This document shows positions 26,049-35,061 of a DNA stretch of 61,152 nt, piece after piece; within the stretch, counting starts at the first letter, position 1; every line of letters starts with the position of its first letter. The translations under genes and the position numbers were made by a program. The stretch comes from Isosphaera sp. (GTDB taxonomy: Bacteria > Planctomycetota > Phycisphaerae > Phycisphaerales > UBA1924): assembly GCA_013822085.1 (NCBI GenBank), contig PNJV01000009.1, forward strand, positions 1 to 61,152, written 5' to 3'. The notes below the pieces were generated by a model. That model did no database searches. It worked only from the letters and a program-made list of their open reading frames with translations, and was not told the origin of the DNA.

Positions 26049-27173
26049 TTAGCGGGTGCGAACAGCAAGGTATGCGGTGATCTGGCGCAGGGCCGAGCCG
26101 TGCGGGCCCAGGGTGTCCAGGGCCTTGTCGGCCTGGGCCTCGAGCCGGCGGATCTCGGCGCGGGAGCCGTCGAGCCCCAGAACACCCGGATAGGTGAGCT
26201 TGCCGGCGTCCAGGTCCTTGCCGGTCTTCTTGCCGGCGTGCTCGGCGGTCTGGGTGATGTCCAGCACGTCGTCGACGATCTGGAACATCAGGCCCACGGC
26301 GTCGGCGTACTGCGTGACCGCCTCGAGCTTGGCCGCGGCCTGGCCGGTGGCCGGCGTGCCGGCGGGGGTGAGCAGGCCCAGCGCATCCAGGCCGGCCAGG
26401 GCGCCCATGCGGCAGGAGGCCCGCAGCAGGGCGCCGGTCTTGTTCTGGTGCACCATCACGACGCGCTGGTGCTCGCTCAGGCCGCTGGCAAAGCCCCCGA
26501 GCGTGTCGTAGACCTGGCCGGAGATCATGCCGGCGGTACCGGTGGTCAGCTCGCGGGCCAGGAGCATGGCCAGGGCCGGGGCGCTGCCCCGCCCCGAGAG
26601 GAGGATCCCGAAGGCGAGGTTGAGCATCGCGTCGCCGGCCAGCACCGCCATGGCCTCGCCGGCGTGGACGTGCAGCGTGGGCCTGCCCCGGCGGACGTCG
26701 TCGTCGTCCATCGCCGGCAGGTCGTCGTGGACAAGCGAGAAGGCGTGGACCAGCTCGACGGCGCCGCAGGAGTCCAGCGCGGGCGTGCCGGCGATCGTCG
26801 GCCCCGTCAGGGCGGCGCAGGCGTGCCAGGCCAGGAGCGGCCGCAGGCGCTTGCCGCCCCCCAGCAGGGCGTAGCGGACCGCGGCTCGGAGCGTCTCGGG
26901 CATGGGCTGCTGGGCCAGGAACGCGTCCAGGTGGGCCTCGATGGCCGGGAGCGGGGCCACGATCGAGTCGGCCAGCGCCGGGTCGCTCGGCGGGAGGGCG
27001 CCGGGCTGGGCCGGAGCCTTGACGGCCACGCCCTGCGCGTGGGCGGCCATGGTGCGCGGCGCCGGCGCGTGCTCGGGGCGTCCGGCGGTAGCCGGGCCCG
27101 CAGCGAGGGAGCCGGAGCCGATGGATCCGGTGGGGTGCGAGCCGGTCTTTGGGTGGGAATTGGTGTGGCGCAT
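26049..27173 (-). CDS. polyprenyl (farnesyl/geranylgeranyl) diphosphate synthase
   Basis: A 374-residue trans-prenyltransferase. Conserved regions are GGGKRLRPLL, the first Asp-rich motif DDLPAMDDDDVRRGRPT, HQNKTGALLRAS and the second Asp-rich motif DDVLDITQTAEH. It extends allylic diphosphates with isopentenyl diphosphate in the cytoplasm. The expanded first motif is typical of IspA-like short-chain synthases; chain length is not certain. The first 75 residues are Ser/Gly/Pro-rich and not conserved, and the real start may be Met at 27050. A TATACA -10 box lies at 27206-27211 on the minus strand. Confidence 0.9.
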   Translation of the reverse strand: MRHTNSHPKTGSHPTGSIGSGSLAAGPATAGRPEHAPAPRTMAAHAQGVAVKAPAQPGALPPSDPALADSIVAPLPAIEAHLDAFLAQQPMPETLRAAVRYALLGGGKRLRPLLAWHACAALTGPTIAGTPALDSCGAVELVHAFSLVHDDLPAMDDDDVRRGRPTLHVHAGEAMAVLAGDAMLNLAFGILLSGRGSAPALAMLLARELTTGTAGMISGQVYDTLGGFASGLSEHQRVVMVHQNKTGALLRASCRMGALAGLDALGLLTPAGTPATGQAAAKLEAVTQYADAVGLMFQIVDDVLDITQTAEHAGKKTGKDLDAGKLTYPGVLGLDGSRAEIRRLEAQADKALDTLGPHGSALRQITAYLAVRTR

Positions 27174-27205
27174 GAGGATCGAGCGATGCGGGCGGCCGAC
27201 GCGAC

Positions 27206-27211
27206 TGTATA
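27206..27211 (-). promoter_or_regulatory. -10 box for the prenyl synthase gene
   Basis: On the minus strand TATACA lies 32 bases upstream of ATG 27173. No good -35 is seen at the proper distance, so the call is tentative. Confidence 0.4.
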
Positions 27212-27370
27212 CACCAAGTTTGTGAACGCTGACCCAGCCCGGCGCGTTCCCTGACAGCGCCCCAGAGCGCGTCAAAGCCTGACGGTTGTGCTCAGGGCGT
27301 CCGGGCCCACAGCGGGCCGGGGTGGGCCCGGGGGTGGTTGGTCCCGAGGGTGGCTGGACCCGGGGTTCGG

Positions 27371-27829
27371 TTACTGGGTCTCGTGGGTGTGGAGCAGGGC
27401 GATCACTTCCGCTGCGGAGGTGGCCTCGTAGATCTGGTTGCGGAACTCGGGCATGTTCATGAGGCGCGAGACGCGGGCCAGGGCCTGGATGTGCTCGGCC
27501 GTGCGGTCCGGGGGGCTGGCCAGGAGCACGACCAGGCGCACCGGCTGCTTGTCCAGGGCCTGAAAATCGATCGGGGCGGCGGGCTTGCCGATGGCCATGG
27601 CCAGCCCGGGCACGCCCGGGGCCTTGCCGTGAGGGATGGCCAGCCCCAGGCCGATGCCGGTGGTGCGGGTCTGCTCGCGGGCCCAGACAGCGGACTTGAG
27701 GCCCTGGCGGTCGGTGACGCGCCCGGCGTCGGCCAGCAGGTCGACCAGCTCGTGGATCACGCCCTGCTTGTCGCCGGCCAGCATGGGCACGCGGACGCAG
27801 GAGGGGTGGAGGATGTCGAGGAGGTTCAT
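27371..27829 (-). CDS. PTS EIIA domain protein (PtsN/fructose type)
   Basis: A 152-residue protein covering one EIIA mannitol/fructose-type domain. The phosphorylated His is in GLAIPHGKA. The conserved block REQTRTTGIGLGLAIPHG and the C-terminal helix (RNQIYEATSAAEVIALL) fit PtsN (nitrogen PTS). Without EIIB or EIIC genes nearby it is more likely regulatory than a sugar transporter part. ATG 27829 is chosen; longer upstream starts lack conserved sequence. Confidence 0.88.
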   Translation of the reverse strand: MNLLDILHPSCVRVPMLAGDKQGVIHELVDLLADAGRVTDRQGLKSAVWAREQTRTTGIGLGLAIPHGKAPGVPGLAMAIGKPAAPIDFQALDKQPVRLVVLLASPPDRTAEHIQALARVSRLMNMPEFRNQIYEATSAAEVIALLHTHETQ

Positions 27830-28061
27830 GGTGGGGGTGATGGGCACGGGTTGGGTCCGGGCGTGGCGCAACGGCGCCGCGTGGAAGGCCGGCGGTGCGG
27901 AGTTTAGACGCCAAGGGGATCGGGCGGCCTTGCGTGGTGGCGCCGGACATCCGAGAGCGACGCGCGGGCCGAACGCGAGCGACGCGTGAGCGCCCCGCGC
28001 GGCGCACAAGGTCCGTGCGCCGCGCTGCCTCAGGGCCGGGGCGGCCGCGCTGGGCGTTGCC

Positions 28062-29594
28062 TCAGGGCCGGCTCAAGACAGCCAGGAACGCGCCGTCGTT
28101 GTACTGGGCCGGGTCGGGCGTCGAGGGCGCGGGGCCGTCGGCTGAGCGGGCTGGGGCCGGCCCGCCGGCGGGCTCGACGAGCACGCCGTCGGTGACGCGC
28201 AGCCCGGTGTGGCGCTCGAGCCAGGGGACCTGGTCGGTGTTCTCGGCGGGCTCGACCGAGCACGTGGAATAGGCGAGCCTGGCCCCGGGGCGGTCGCTCA
28301 GGAGCGAGGCGGCCTGGTCGCAGATGGCGCGCTGGAGCTGGACCAGCTCGGCGAGGCTGCGGGCGTTGAAGCGGTACTTGGCCTCGGGCCGGCGCGGCAG
28401 CACGCCGGTGTTGGAGCAGGGGGCGTCGACCAGGACCAGGTCGGCCGAGGCGCGCGCGGCCTCGACGAGCTGCTCGATGGGCAGCACGCGGACGCGCGGG
28501 TGGTCCTGGAAGGTCCGGCGGAGGGACTCGAGGCGGCGCGGGTCGGCGTCGGTGGCCAGCACCTGGCCAGCGGGGAAGTGGGCGGCCAGCTGGCGCGTCT
28601 TGGTGCCCAGGCCCGCGCACAGGTCCACGGCCAGGGCTGGGGCGCGCCCCGCCGAGGCCAGCCTGCGGACGACCTGGGCCGAGGCGGGGTCCTGCACCCA
28701 CACGTTCGGGTCGGCGGCCAGGATCTGGGCGAGCCTGCCGCGCGGGGCCGAGAGCGCGTGGCAGCCCTCGACGCGGTGGGGCGTCAGCTCGGGCAGGGCG
28801 CGGGTTGCCTCAGAGGCGTGGAGCGTGTTGAGGATGACGGGCGCGTCGGCGATGGTGTGGGCGGCGCGCTGGGCCAGCTCCATGCGCTTGCGGAAGCGCT
28901 GGGCCCAGGGGTCCAGGAGCGGCCTGGGCAGCGAGAGCGCAAGCCCCAGGAGCCCGCGCGGGTCGTCGGGGAACACGGGCTTGCGCAGCCTGCGCGCAGC
29001 GCCGGACGAGAGCGGCAGCTGGTCGAGCCCGCCGGCCCAGGGCTCCGGCGGCGCGTCGGGCACGACCGAGTCGGCCAGGCGGCGCAGGACCGCGTTGGCC
29101 AGGGCGCCGGCGCCGGGGCGGATGTTGACCTTGCACCACTGGACGGCGTGGTTGATGGCGGCGTAGGCCGGCACGCGGTCCAGGAGCAGGACCTGGGCGG
29201 CTCCAGCGAGCATGGCCGCGCGCAGCGGGGCCTCGATGGCGGCCGCGTCGCCGTCGATGTGCTGGGCCAGGAGGTGGTCGAGCGTGAGCCAGCGGAGCAG
29301 CACGGCGTCGTTGATGGCGTGGGCCAGGGCCGCGTCGCGCGCGTCCAGGGCGGGGGGGAGCTCCAGCGGCGTCAGGGGCAGGTCCGGGAAGCGCCCAGCC
29401 AGCGCGGCCAGGTGGTGGACCACGGCGTCGCGGGCCGCGTCGCCGGTGAAGGCGCGCGAGCGCGACTGGGGGGGCTGGGCCGCGGCGCCGGCACGAGCGG
29501 GGCGCCCGGGGGCGGCCTTGGCGCCGCGCGGCGGTCGGGCGGGGGCCCCCGTGGCGGGGCGGTTCGAGCGTGGGGCGCGGCGGGGGCGTGGCAT
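28062..29594 (-). CDS. rsmB: RsmB/NOP2-type 16S rRNA cytosine-C5 methyltransferase
   Basis: A 510-residue protein. A basic Pro/Arg-rich N-terminal tail (1-55) precedes a NusB-like RNA-binding helical domain (about 55-185). The Rossmann methyltransferase domain is in the second half. The SAM site reads AVDLCAGLGTKTRQLA. The two cysteines of the m5C mechanism are in VDAPCSNTG and YSTCSVEPAENTDQV. RsmB methylates C967 of 16S rRNA in E. coli, and the same role is inferred here. A TACCAT box lies six bases before ATG 29594 and overlaps a divergent promoter. Confidence 0.9.
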   Translation of the reverse strand: MPRPRRAPRSNRPATGAPARPPRGAKAAPGRPARAGAAAQPPQSRSRAFTGDAARDAVVHHLAALAGRFPDLPLTPLELPPALDARDAALAHAINDAVLLRWLTLDHLLAQHIDGDAAAIEAPLRAAMLAGAAQVLLLDRVPAYAAINHAVQWCKVNIRPGAGALANAVLRRLADSVVPDAPPEPWAGGLDQLPLSSGAARRLRKPVFPDDPRGLLGLALSLPRPLLDPWAQRFRKRMELAQRAAHTIADAPVILNTLHASEATRALPELTPHRVEGCHALSAPRGRLAQILAADPNVWVQDPASAQVVRRLASAGRAPALAVDLCAGLGTKTRQLAAHFPAGQVLATDADPRRLESLRRTFQDHPRVRVLPIEQLVEAARASADLVLVDAPCSNTGVLPRRPEAKYRFNARSLAELVQLQRAICDQAASLLSDRPGARLAYSTCSVEPAENTDQVPWLERHTGLRVTDGVLVEPAGGPAPARSADGPAPSTPDPAQYNDGAFLAVLSRP

Positions 29595-29600
29595 CGCGGG

Positions 29601-29610
29601 ATGGTACAGT
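29601..29610. promoter_or_regulatory. overlapping divergent -10 boxes between rsmB and the first kinase
   Basis: On the minus strand TACCAT (29601-29606) ends six bases before the rsmB ATG. On the plus strand TACAGT (29605-29610) ends five bases before GTG 29616 of the kinase. Both transcripts would be leaderless, and the two -10 boxes share two bases. Confidence 0.45.
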
Positions 29611-29615
29611 GCGCC

Positions 29616-31262
29616 GTGGAGCGAGCGCGGGGCTTCCTGGCCGGCATGCGCGTGCGCAAGAAGCTCATCTTCTTGCACACGGTGTTCTCGCTGACGCTGG
29701 CCATCATCCTCACGCTGGCCACGTCCACGCCGCTGCGCTCGGTGGTGCGCGAGCTGGAGCGAGACAAGGCCCTGGCGGTGCTGGACCTGCTCACGGCCGA
29801 GGCCCAGCGGGCCGGGCCGGGCGCGCTCGGTGACCGCGCCGCGGTGGCCGCTCTGGCCCAGCGGCTCAGCGCCACCACGGCGCCCACGGCGCAGGTCCGC
29901 CTGGTGGGGGAGGCGTGGGCAGTGGGGGGGTCGGCGGATGCGGCGCGCGCTCGGGCCCAGGGCGGGCTGGTGGGGCAGGTGATCCAGCGCCAGCTGGGCC
30001 CCGGCGTGGTCGCCGAGGCGTGGGCGCACATGCCCGAGGTGCGGGCGTCGGTGGGCCGCCTGCTCGTGTTCATGGGCCTGGCCCTGCTGGGGGTGTACGG
30101 GCTGATCGCCCTGGCACTGGAGGCCCTGGTCCTGCCGAGGCACGTCTACGCGCCGATCCGCGAGATGCTGCGCGCCGACGAGGCTGCGCGCAGCGGGGAT
30201 CACGCCGCCGAGACGATCCCCGAGCGCATGATCCCCGGCGACGAACTGGGCGCGATCATGCGCTCGCGCAACCGGACGCTGCGGCAGCTGCGCCAGCACG
30301 AGGAGGACCTGGCCCGGGCGCTGGGGCTGTTAGAAACCGCCGCCAACGACCTGCGCAAGAAGAACCACGTGATCGAGACGGCCCAGCGCAACCTGGCCGA
30401 CGCCGACAGGCTGGCCAGCCTCGGGGTGATGTCGGCCGGCCTCGCCCACGAGATGAACACGCCGCTGGCGGTGGCCAAGGGGCTCAGCGAGCGCCTGGCG
30501 GCGCGCGGGTCGCTCCCCGCCGAGGAGGCCGCCCTGCTCCACCGCGTCATCGGTCGCCTGGAGAAGCTGGGCGAGAGCCTGCTGGACTTCGCCCGCGTGC
30601 GCCCGCCCAGCGCCGCCCCGACGGAGCTGCGCCCGCTGGTCGAGGAGGCCTGGACGCTGGTCCGGCTGGATCGGCAGGCCCAACGCGTGCGCATGGAGAA
30701 CCGCGTGCCGGAGGGGCTGGAGGCGATGTGCGACGGCGGGCGGATGCTCCAGGTGCTCGTCAACGTGCTGCGCAACGCGGTGGACGCGACGGCGGAGCGG
30801 GCCGGCCGCGCGCCGGGGGCGCCGGGGGGGCTTGGGGCGCCGGGGGGGCCTGGGGCGCCGGGGGGGTTAGGGGCGCCGGGGGATTCAGGGGCGCGGAGTG
30901 GTGGGGCTGGGGCGGGTGTGGGGGTGGGCGGGGGCGGGGGTGTGGGTGTGGGGGCGGACGTGGTGGAAGTGGAGGCGTCGCGCAGCGCCCATGGGCCCCA
31001 GGGCCAGGGCGGCGCCGCGCAGGGCTGGGTGAGCGTGGTCGTCCGAGACAACGGCCCCGGCATCGACCCGGCGGTCCTGGGCCGGCTCTTCGAGCCCTTC
31101 ACCAGCACCAAGCTCGACAGCCGGGGGACGGGCCTGGGGCTGGCGGTCTCGCAGGGGATCGTGCGTCAGCACGGCGGGCTGCTGCTGGCGCGCAACCGGG
31201 CCGGGGCGCGCGGGGCGGAGATGGAGATCATGCTCCCGGCCGCTGGGGCAAATATGCTCTGA
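29616..31262 (+). CDS. membrane sensor histidine kinase
   Basis: About 548 residues. The two membrane helices are near residues 15-35 (LIFLHTVFSLTLAIILTLA) and about 148-172. A HAMP-like linker and coiled coil follow. The phospho-acceptor box is GLAHEMNTPLAVAKG, the N box NVLRNAVDA, and the G boxes are DNGPGIDP and GTGLGLAVSQGIV. An extra 50-60 residue Gly/Ala/Pro stretch with a GAPGGx repeat lies between the N and G1 boxes. GTG 29616 is chosen because it follows the -10 box by five bases; ATG 29601 and ATG 29646 are alternatives. No response regulator is adjacent. A second kinase begins three bases after the stop. Confidence 0.88.
   Translation: MERARGFLAGMRVRKKLIFLHTVFSLTLAIILTLATSTPLRSVVRELERDKALAVLDLLTAEAQRAGPGALGDRAAVAALAQRLSATTAPTAQVRLVGEAWAVGGSADAARARAQGGLVGQVIQRQLGPGVVAEAWAHMPEVRASVGRLLVFMGLALLGVYGLIALALEALVLPRHVYAPIREMLRADEAARSGDHAAETIPERMIPGDELGAIMRSRNRTLRQLRQHEEDLARALGLLETAANDLRKKNHVIETAQRNLADADRLASLGVMSAGLAHEMNTPLAVAKGLSERLAARGSLPAEEAALLHRVIGRLEKLGESLLDFARVRPPSAAPTELRPLVEEAWTLVRLDRQAQRVRMENRVPEGLEAMCDGGRMLQVLVNVLRNAVDATAERAGRAPGAPGGLGAPGGPGAPGGLGAPGDSGARSGGAGAGVGVGGGGGVGVGADVVEVEASRSAHGPQGQGGAAQGWVSVVVRDNGPGIDPAVLGRLFEPFTSTKLDSRGTGLGLAVSQGIVRQHGGLLLARNRAGARGAEMEIMLPAAGANML
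30816..30894. repeat. 18-bp tandem repeat, four copies, inside the kinase gene
   Basis: Units at 30816-30833, 30834-30851, 30852-30869 and 30870-30887 share GGGGCGCCGGGGG and vary at the end; a fifth starts at 30888. Each unit encodes six residues of the GAPGGx type, so length changes stay in frame. The repeat lies in the ATP-binding domain. Confidence 0.9.
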
Positions 31263-31265
31263 GCG

Positions 31266-32942
31266 ATGCTGCGCCGCGTCTCCCTGGCCAACAAGTGCCT
31301 GCTGCTCTTCGGGGCTGCGCTCGTGCTGATCATCGGGCTCGGGCTGCTGGTGCCGTGGGTCAAGATGCTCACGATGGTCGACGAGGGGGAGCTGGAGGTC
31401 GCTCGGCAGGCGGTCCGGCTGTGGGAGGCGGAGAACGGCGGGGCGTTGCCGGCGATCGGCTCGGCGGTGTCGCTGGGCAGCGGCGTGGACCTGCGCGTGG
31501 TCGGGCCGGAGGTGGCAGCCGAGGGCGGCTTTGCGGCCCGGGCGTGGGCGGAGCTCTCGGGCGCTGGTCGGGTCGACGAGGTGCGGGAGGTCGGTCGCGG
31601 CGTGAGCGACCGCGAGTACCGCTACGCGTTGGCGGTGCGGGCCGGGCCGGCGGGGGCGGGGGCGGGGGCGGGGGGGGGCGCCGGCGGGGGCACGCCGGCG
31701 GGGGAGCTGATCGCCGCAGCGGTGGCGATCCGCAAGAGCCCCGGGGCTGCGCGGCAGGTGGTCCTCAACACGGTGTACCTGATCTCGGCGGGCCTGGTGA
31801 CGCTGGGCCTTGCGGTGCTGGTGTTCTACCTGATCACCAACCGGATCATCTTTCAGCCCGTGCGCGCCCTGACCGAGACGGCCGAGCGCGTCCGCGAGGG
31901 GGGCCTTGCCAGCCGGTCGGACATCCACACCGGCGACGAGTTCGAGGAGCTGGCCGAGGCGTTCAACGAGATGGTCTCCGGCCTGGCGGCCCAGCAGGAG
32001 CAGCTGCGCGCCGTCAACGCCTCGCTGGACAGCAAGCTGAGCGAGCTGGCCGAGCGCAACACGGCGCTCTACCAGGCGGCCAAGCTCAAGGGGGAGTTCC
32101 TGGCGTCGGTCACGCACGAGCTGCGCACGCCGCTCAACTCGATCCTGGGCTTTGCCGAGCTGCTCGAGGAGCAGGCCGGCCGCGAGGTCGAGGCCGGGGA
32201 CGACTCCTCGCGCCTGAGCAAGCGCCGGCGCTACGTGGAGAACATCCTCGGCTCGGCCCGGTCGCTCATGGACCTGATCAACGGCATCCTGGAGATGGCC
32301 AAGGCGGAGGCGGGCAAGCTGGAGATCCAGGCCCGCCGAGTGGACGTGCGCCAGGCCTGCGAGCAGATGGTCGCCATGATGCGGCCGATGGCCGACAAGC
32401 GCGGCGTCGAGCTGCGCCTGGAGTGCCCAGAGCGCCTGCCCGAGCTGGAGACCGACCCGGGCAAGCTCCAGCAGGTGCTCTTCAACCTCATGAGCAACGC
32501 GGTGAAGTTCACCGGCGACGCGGCCGACTCGGAGCGCGAGGTGGCCGACCGCGGCGAGGAGATCACCGTGCGGCCGGCGCTGGTGATCCTCAGGGCCGAG
32601 CACCTGATCCCGCGCAGCGGCGCCGGCCCCGAGGGGACCGACAGGCTCCGCCTGAGCGTCCTGGACACCGGCCCGGGCATCGCCCCCGAGGACCGCGACC
32701 GGATCTTCGAGAAGTTCACCCAGCTGGACACCGGGCACGCCCGGCGCCACGCCGGGACGGGGCTGGGCCTGGCCATCACCAAGGAGCTGACGATGCTCCT
32801 CCAGGCGGAGATCTTCGTGCACTCGGAGCTGGGGCGCGGCTCGATGTTCAGCGTGGTCCTGCCCCTGAGGATGGACCCGAGCCGCCGGGCCGAGACGCGC
32901 GCCGAGCAGGGCTTCCGCGCGGCCCTGGCGGCCCAGCGCTGA
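31266..32942 (+). CDS. HAMP-domain sensor histidine kinase
   Basis: A 558-residue kinase. Helix 1 (about 10-32) and helix 2 (about 165-190) enclose a periplasmic sensor of about 130 residues with an Ala/Gly-rich loop. HAMP (FQPVRALTETAERVREGG) and a coiled coil follow. The H box is SVTHELRTPLNSILGF, the N box QVLFNLMSNAVKFT and the G boxes DTGPGIAPEDRDRIFEKF and GTGLGLAITKEL. It is organised as a classical hybrid-less kinase. It begins three bases after the first kinase, so the pair is co-transcribed and may form heterodimers or act in series. No cognate regulator is in the window. Confidence 0.92.
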   Translation: MLRRVSLANKCLLLFGAALVLIIGLGLLVPWVKMLTMVDEGELEVARQAVRLWEAENGGALPAIGSAVSLGSGVDLRVVGPEVAAEGGFAARAWAELSGAGRVDEVREVGRGVSDREYRYALAVRAGPAGAGAGAGGGAGGGTPAGELIAAAVAIRKSPGAARQVVLNTVYLISAGLVTLGLAVLVFYLITNRIIFQPVRALTETAERVREGGLASRSDIHTGDEFEELAEAFNEMVSGLAAQQEQLRAVNASLDSKLSELAERNTALYQAAKLKGEFLASVTHELRTPLNSILGFAELLEEQAGREVEAGDDSSRLSKRRRYVENILGSARSLMDLINGILEMAKAEAGKLEIQARRVDVRQACEQMVAMMRPMADKRGVELRLECPERLPELETDPGKLQQVLFNLMSNAVKFTGDAADSEREVADRGEEITVRPALVILRAEHLIPRSGAGPEGTDRLRLSVLDTGPGIAPEDRDRIFEKFTQLDTGHARRHAGTGLGLAITKELTMLLQAEIFVHSELGRGSMFSVVLPLRMDPSRRAETRAEQGFRAALAAQR

Positions 32943-32956
32943 GCGCGCCGCGGCTC

Positions 32957-33436
32957 TCAGCTGCGCACCGCTGCTATGTGGTGGCGCAGGCGGGGCGCGT
33001 CGGGGTGCAGCTCGACGGCGATGACGTCGATCCGCCGGGGGCCCGCCCAGCGCCGCCGCCGCACCGCAAGGCGCAGCAGACGCCGCAGCTGCCTGGCCTT
33101 GCGCCAGCGGACCTGGGCCTCCGGACGCGCCGCCGGCGTAACCCCCGGCGTGACGGTCCGCGTCTTGACCTCGACGACCACCAGCACGGGCCCGGCCGGG
33201 TGGGTCGGGTCCAGGGCCAGGATGTCGATCTCGCCGGCGCGGCGGCGGCCGGCGAGCCGGCCCCAGCGCGCAGCCGAGTTGCGGGCCAGGATGCGATATC
33301 CCTGGCGGCGGAGCAGCGCCTCGGCCAGGCGTTCGCCGGCGCGGCCCGTCTGGCCACGGCCGGGCGCCCCGCGTGAGCGCGGCCCAGCCAGCCAGCGGCC
33401 GAGCATGGCGCGCAGGCTGCGGAGCACGGCGGGCAT
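32957..33436 (-). CDS. YraN/UPF0102 family nuclease-fold protein
   Basis: A 159-residue protein. The family core is present: AGERLAEALLRRQGYRILARN, then GEIDILALD, and VVVEVKTR. These are the acidic and lysine residues of the PD-(D/E)xK-like fold seen in YraN and Holliday-junction resolvases. The N-terminal 28 and the final 30 residues are basic. The function in bacteria is still unclear; a DNA repair or uptake role has been proposed for the family. It is 19 bases from the SurA-like gene on the same strand. Confidence 0.88.
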   Translation of the reverse strand: MPAVLRSLRAMLGRWLAGPRSRGAPGRGQTGRAGERLAEALLRRQGYRILARNSAARWGRLAGRRRAGEIDILALDPTHPAGPVLVVVEVKTRTVTPGVTPAARPEAQVRWRKARQLRRLLRLAVRRRRWAGPRRIDVIAVELHPDAPRLRHHIAAVRS

Positions 33437-33455
33437 GGCGGGCGACTCCGGCCGA

Positions 33456-34976
33456 TCAGCGCGGCGGGGGCGCCAGCGCCGGCAGCGTCACGGCGCCGTC
33501 GGGCTGACGGATCTGGTCGGGGGCGTAGCGGTCGGCGGCGAAGCGCAGCATCTGCTCGATCATCTCCGTCTCGCTGGTGCGCGAGCCCTCGCGGAGGATG
33601 CGGCGCAGGAGCCGGGCCTCCTCCTGCTGACGCCGCGCAGCGGTGAGGGTCTGGAAGAGCAGGCGCTGGGCCTCTTCGAGGGTCGTGCCCGGCTCGCGCT
33701 CGACGCGCGCCAGGTGCACCCAGGCCAGCCGGTCGCCGTCGGGGGTGGGCACGCGGACCATCGGCGAGGTCTGGCCCGGCCCCAGGGCCTGCGCGGCCTG
33801 GTTGATCGACGGGATCGCACTCACGGCCAGCTGGGCGCGGTCCTCGGGGAGGGTGAAGCGCTGGCCGTCGGTCTCGTCGGCGAAGATGTTGGCGCGGTCC
33901 CGGGCGACATCCTGGAACGGCGTGCCGGCGGCCAGGGCCCGCTCGATGCGCTGGCGGGCTTCGGGCTCGTCGCGGGTGTAGATGATGTAGAACACGACCG
34001 AGGGCGGGGGGTTGAAGCGGTCGAAGTCGGCCCGGTAGGCGCGCTCCACGTCGCGGAAGGTCACGTTGATGCGCGGGCGGATGGTCGTGTTGATGAAGTT
34101 CTGGACCAGGGCCTCGCTCAGCTCGGACTGGGCCAGCTCGTCGAGCGAGGACTGCGTCTCGCGCAGCCGGGCGTCGGCCAGCTCGGTCGAGCCCAGGGCG
34201 CTGGCGGCGATCTGGCCGCGGATGTCCGTCAGGAACGACAGCAGCCCGGTGCGCTGCTCGGGCGTGAGGGTCGCGCGGGCCTCGGCCAGGATCAGCTGGT
34301 CGCGCAGCTCCAGGCCCAGGCTCGGGCCGATGATCTGGCCGGCCGTCTGCACCCACTGCGAGACCGACCGCGCCGCGGCGCCCTCGGCCGCGAGGCGCGC
34401 GTCGAGGTTGTTGTCGTCGACGAACTGCTGGGCGAAGACCGGCTTGCCGTTGATCTGCCCCACCAGGCGCTCCACCTCGATGGGCCTGGTGATCGGCACG
34501 GCCTCGGGGCGCGGGCTGGCGGCCGGCCCGCCGGGGACCCCGACCACCTCGGGCAGGTCGTCGCCGCGATCGATCGCTCGGGCCGCCGGATCGGCTGTGC
34601 GCAGCGTGTCGGCGGCGGCAGCGGCCGGTGGTGGGGGTGCGGCTGGTGGTGGGGGTGCGGCCGGGCCCGGGGCCAGGCCCAGGGGTACCAGCGGGTCGGC
34701 GCTGGTGGCCCGCTGGCGGCGCGCGCGGGTCGAGGGGGGCAGGAAGTCGTCGGGGCTGAGCCTGCCGCGCTGGGGAGCGGTCTGAGCCAGGCCCGGGAGG
34801 GCCTCGGCCGGGGGTGTCGGCTCGGCCCGCTGGGGCCCGGCGTCGGGCCCGTCGGACGGCGTCCCCGCGCACCCGGCGCCGACCAAGGCCAGGACCGCAG
34901 CCGGGATCAGCGCGGCCCGGCTCAGCGTCGCTGGGACCGTCGCGCGTCTGGGTGCAGGCGGGACCTGTATGATCAT
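33456..34976 (-). CDS. SurA-like lipoprotein peptidyl-prolyl isomerase
   Basis: A 506-residue lipoprotein (ALVGAGCAG, lipobox Cys near residue 36). A long Pro/Ala linker (about 45-135) is followed by a SurA-type chaperone helix region (VERLVGQINGKPVFAQQFVDD) and a parvulin-like domain in the C-terminal third. That domain includes RAYRADFDRFNPPPSVVFYI and GTPFQDVARDRAN. The catalytic residues of active parvulins are not obvious, so it may serve only as a chaperone for outer-membrane proteins. The start follows a TACACT box (34985-34990, minus) by eight bases, so the mRNA may be leaderless. Confidence 0.78.
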   Translation of the reverse strand: MIIQVPPAPRRATVPATLSRAALIPAAVLALVGAGCAGTPSDGPDAGPQRAEPTPPAEALPGLAQTAPQRGRLSPDDFLPPSTRARRQRATSADPLVPLGLAPGPAAPPPPAAPPPPAAAAADTLRTADPAARAIDRGDDLPEVVGVPGGPAASPRPEAVPITRPIEVERLVGQINGKPVFAQQFVDDNNLDARLAAEGAAARSVSQWVQTAGQIIGPSLGLELRDQLILAEARATLTPEQRTGLLSFLTDIRGQIAASALGSTELADARLRETQSSLDELAQSELSEALVQNFINTTIRPRINVTFRDVERAYRADFDRFNPPPSVVFYIIYTRDEPEARQRIERALAAGTPFQDVARDRANIFADETDGQRFTLPEDRAQLAVSAIPSINQAAQALGPGQTSPMVRVPTPDGDRLAWVHLARVEREPGTTLEEAQRLLFQTLTAARRQQEEARLLRRILREGSRTSETEMIEQMLRFAADRYAPDQIRQPDGAVTLPALAPPPR

Positions 34977-34984
34977 CGAGCGAG

Positions 34985-34990
34985 AGTGTA
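34985..34990 (-). promoter_or_regulatory. -10 box of the SurA-like gene
   Basis: TACACT on the minus strand lies eight bases before ATG 34976. Transcription starting seven bases downstream would leave almost no leader. Confidence 0.45.
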
Positions 34991-35061
34991 GCTCGGGGCG
35001 AAAAACCGTGCGCGGCGTTGCCCGCGCACGGCGCCGCGGGACGAGCTCGCGGAGGACGCCC

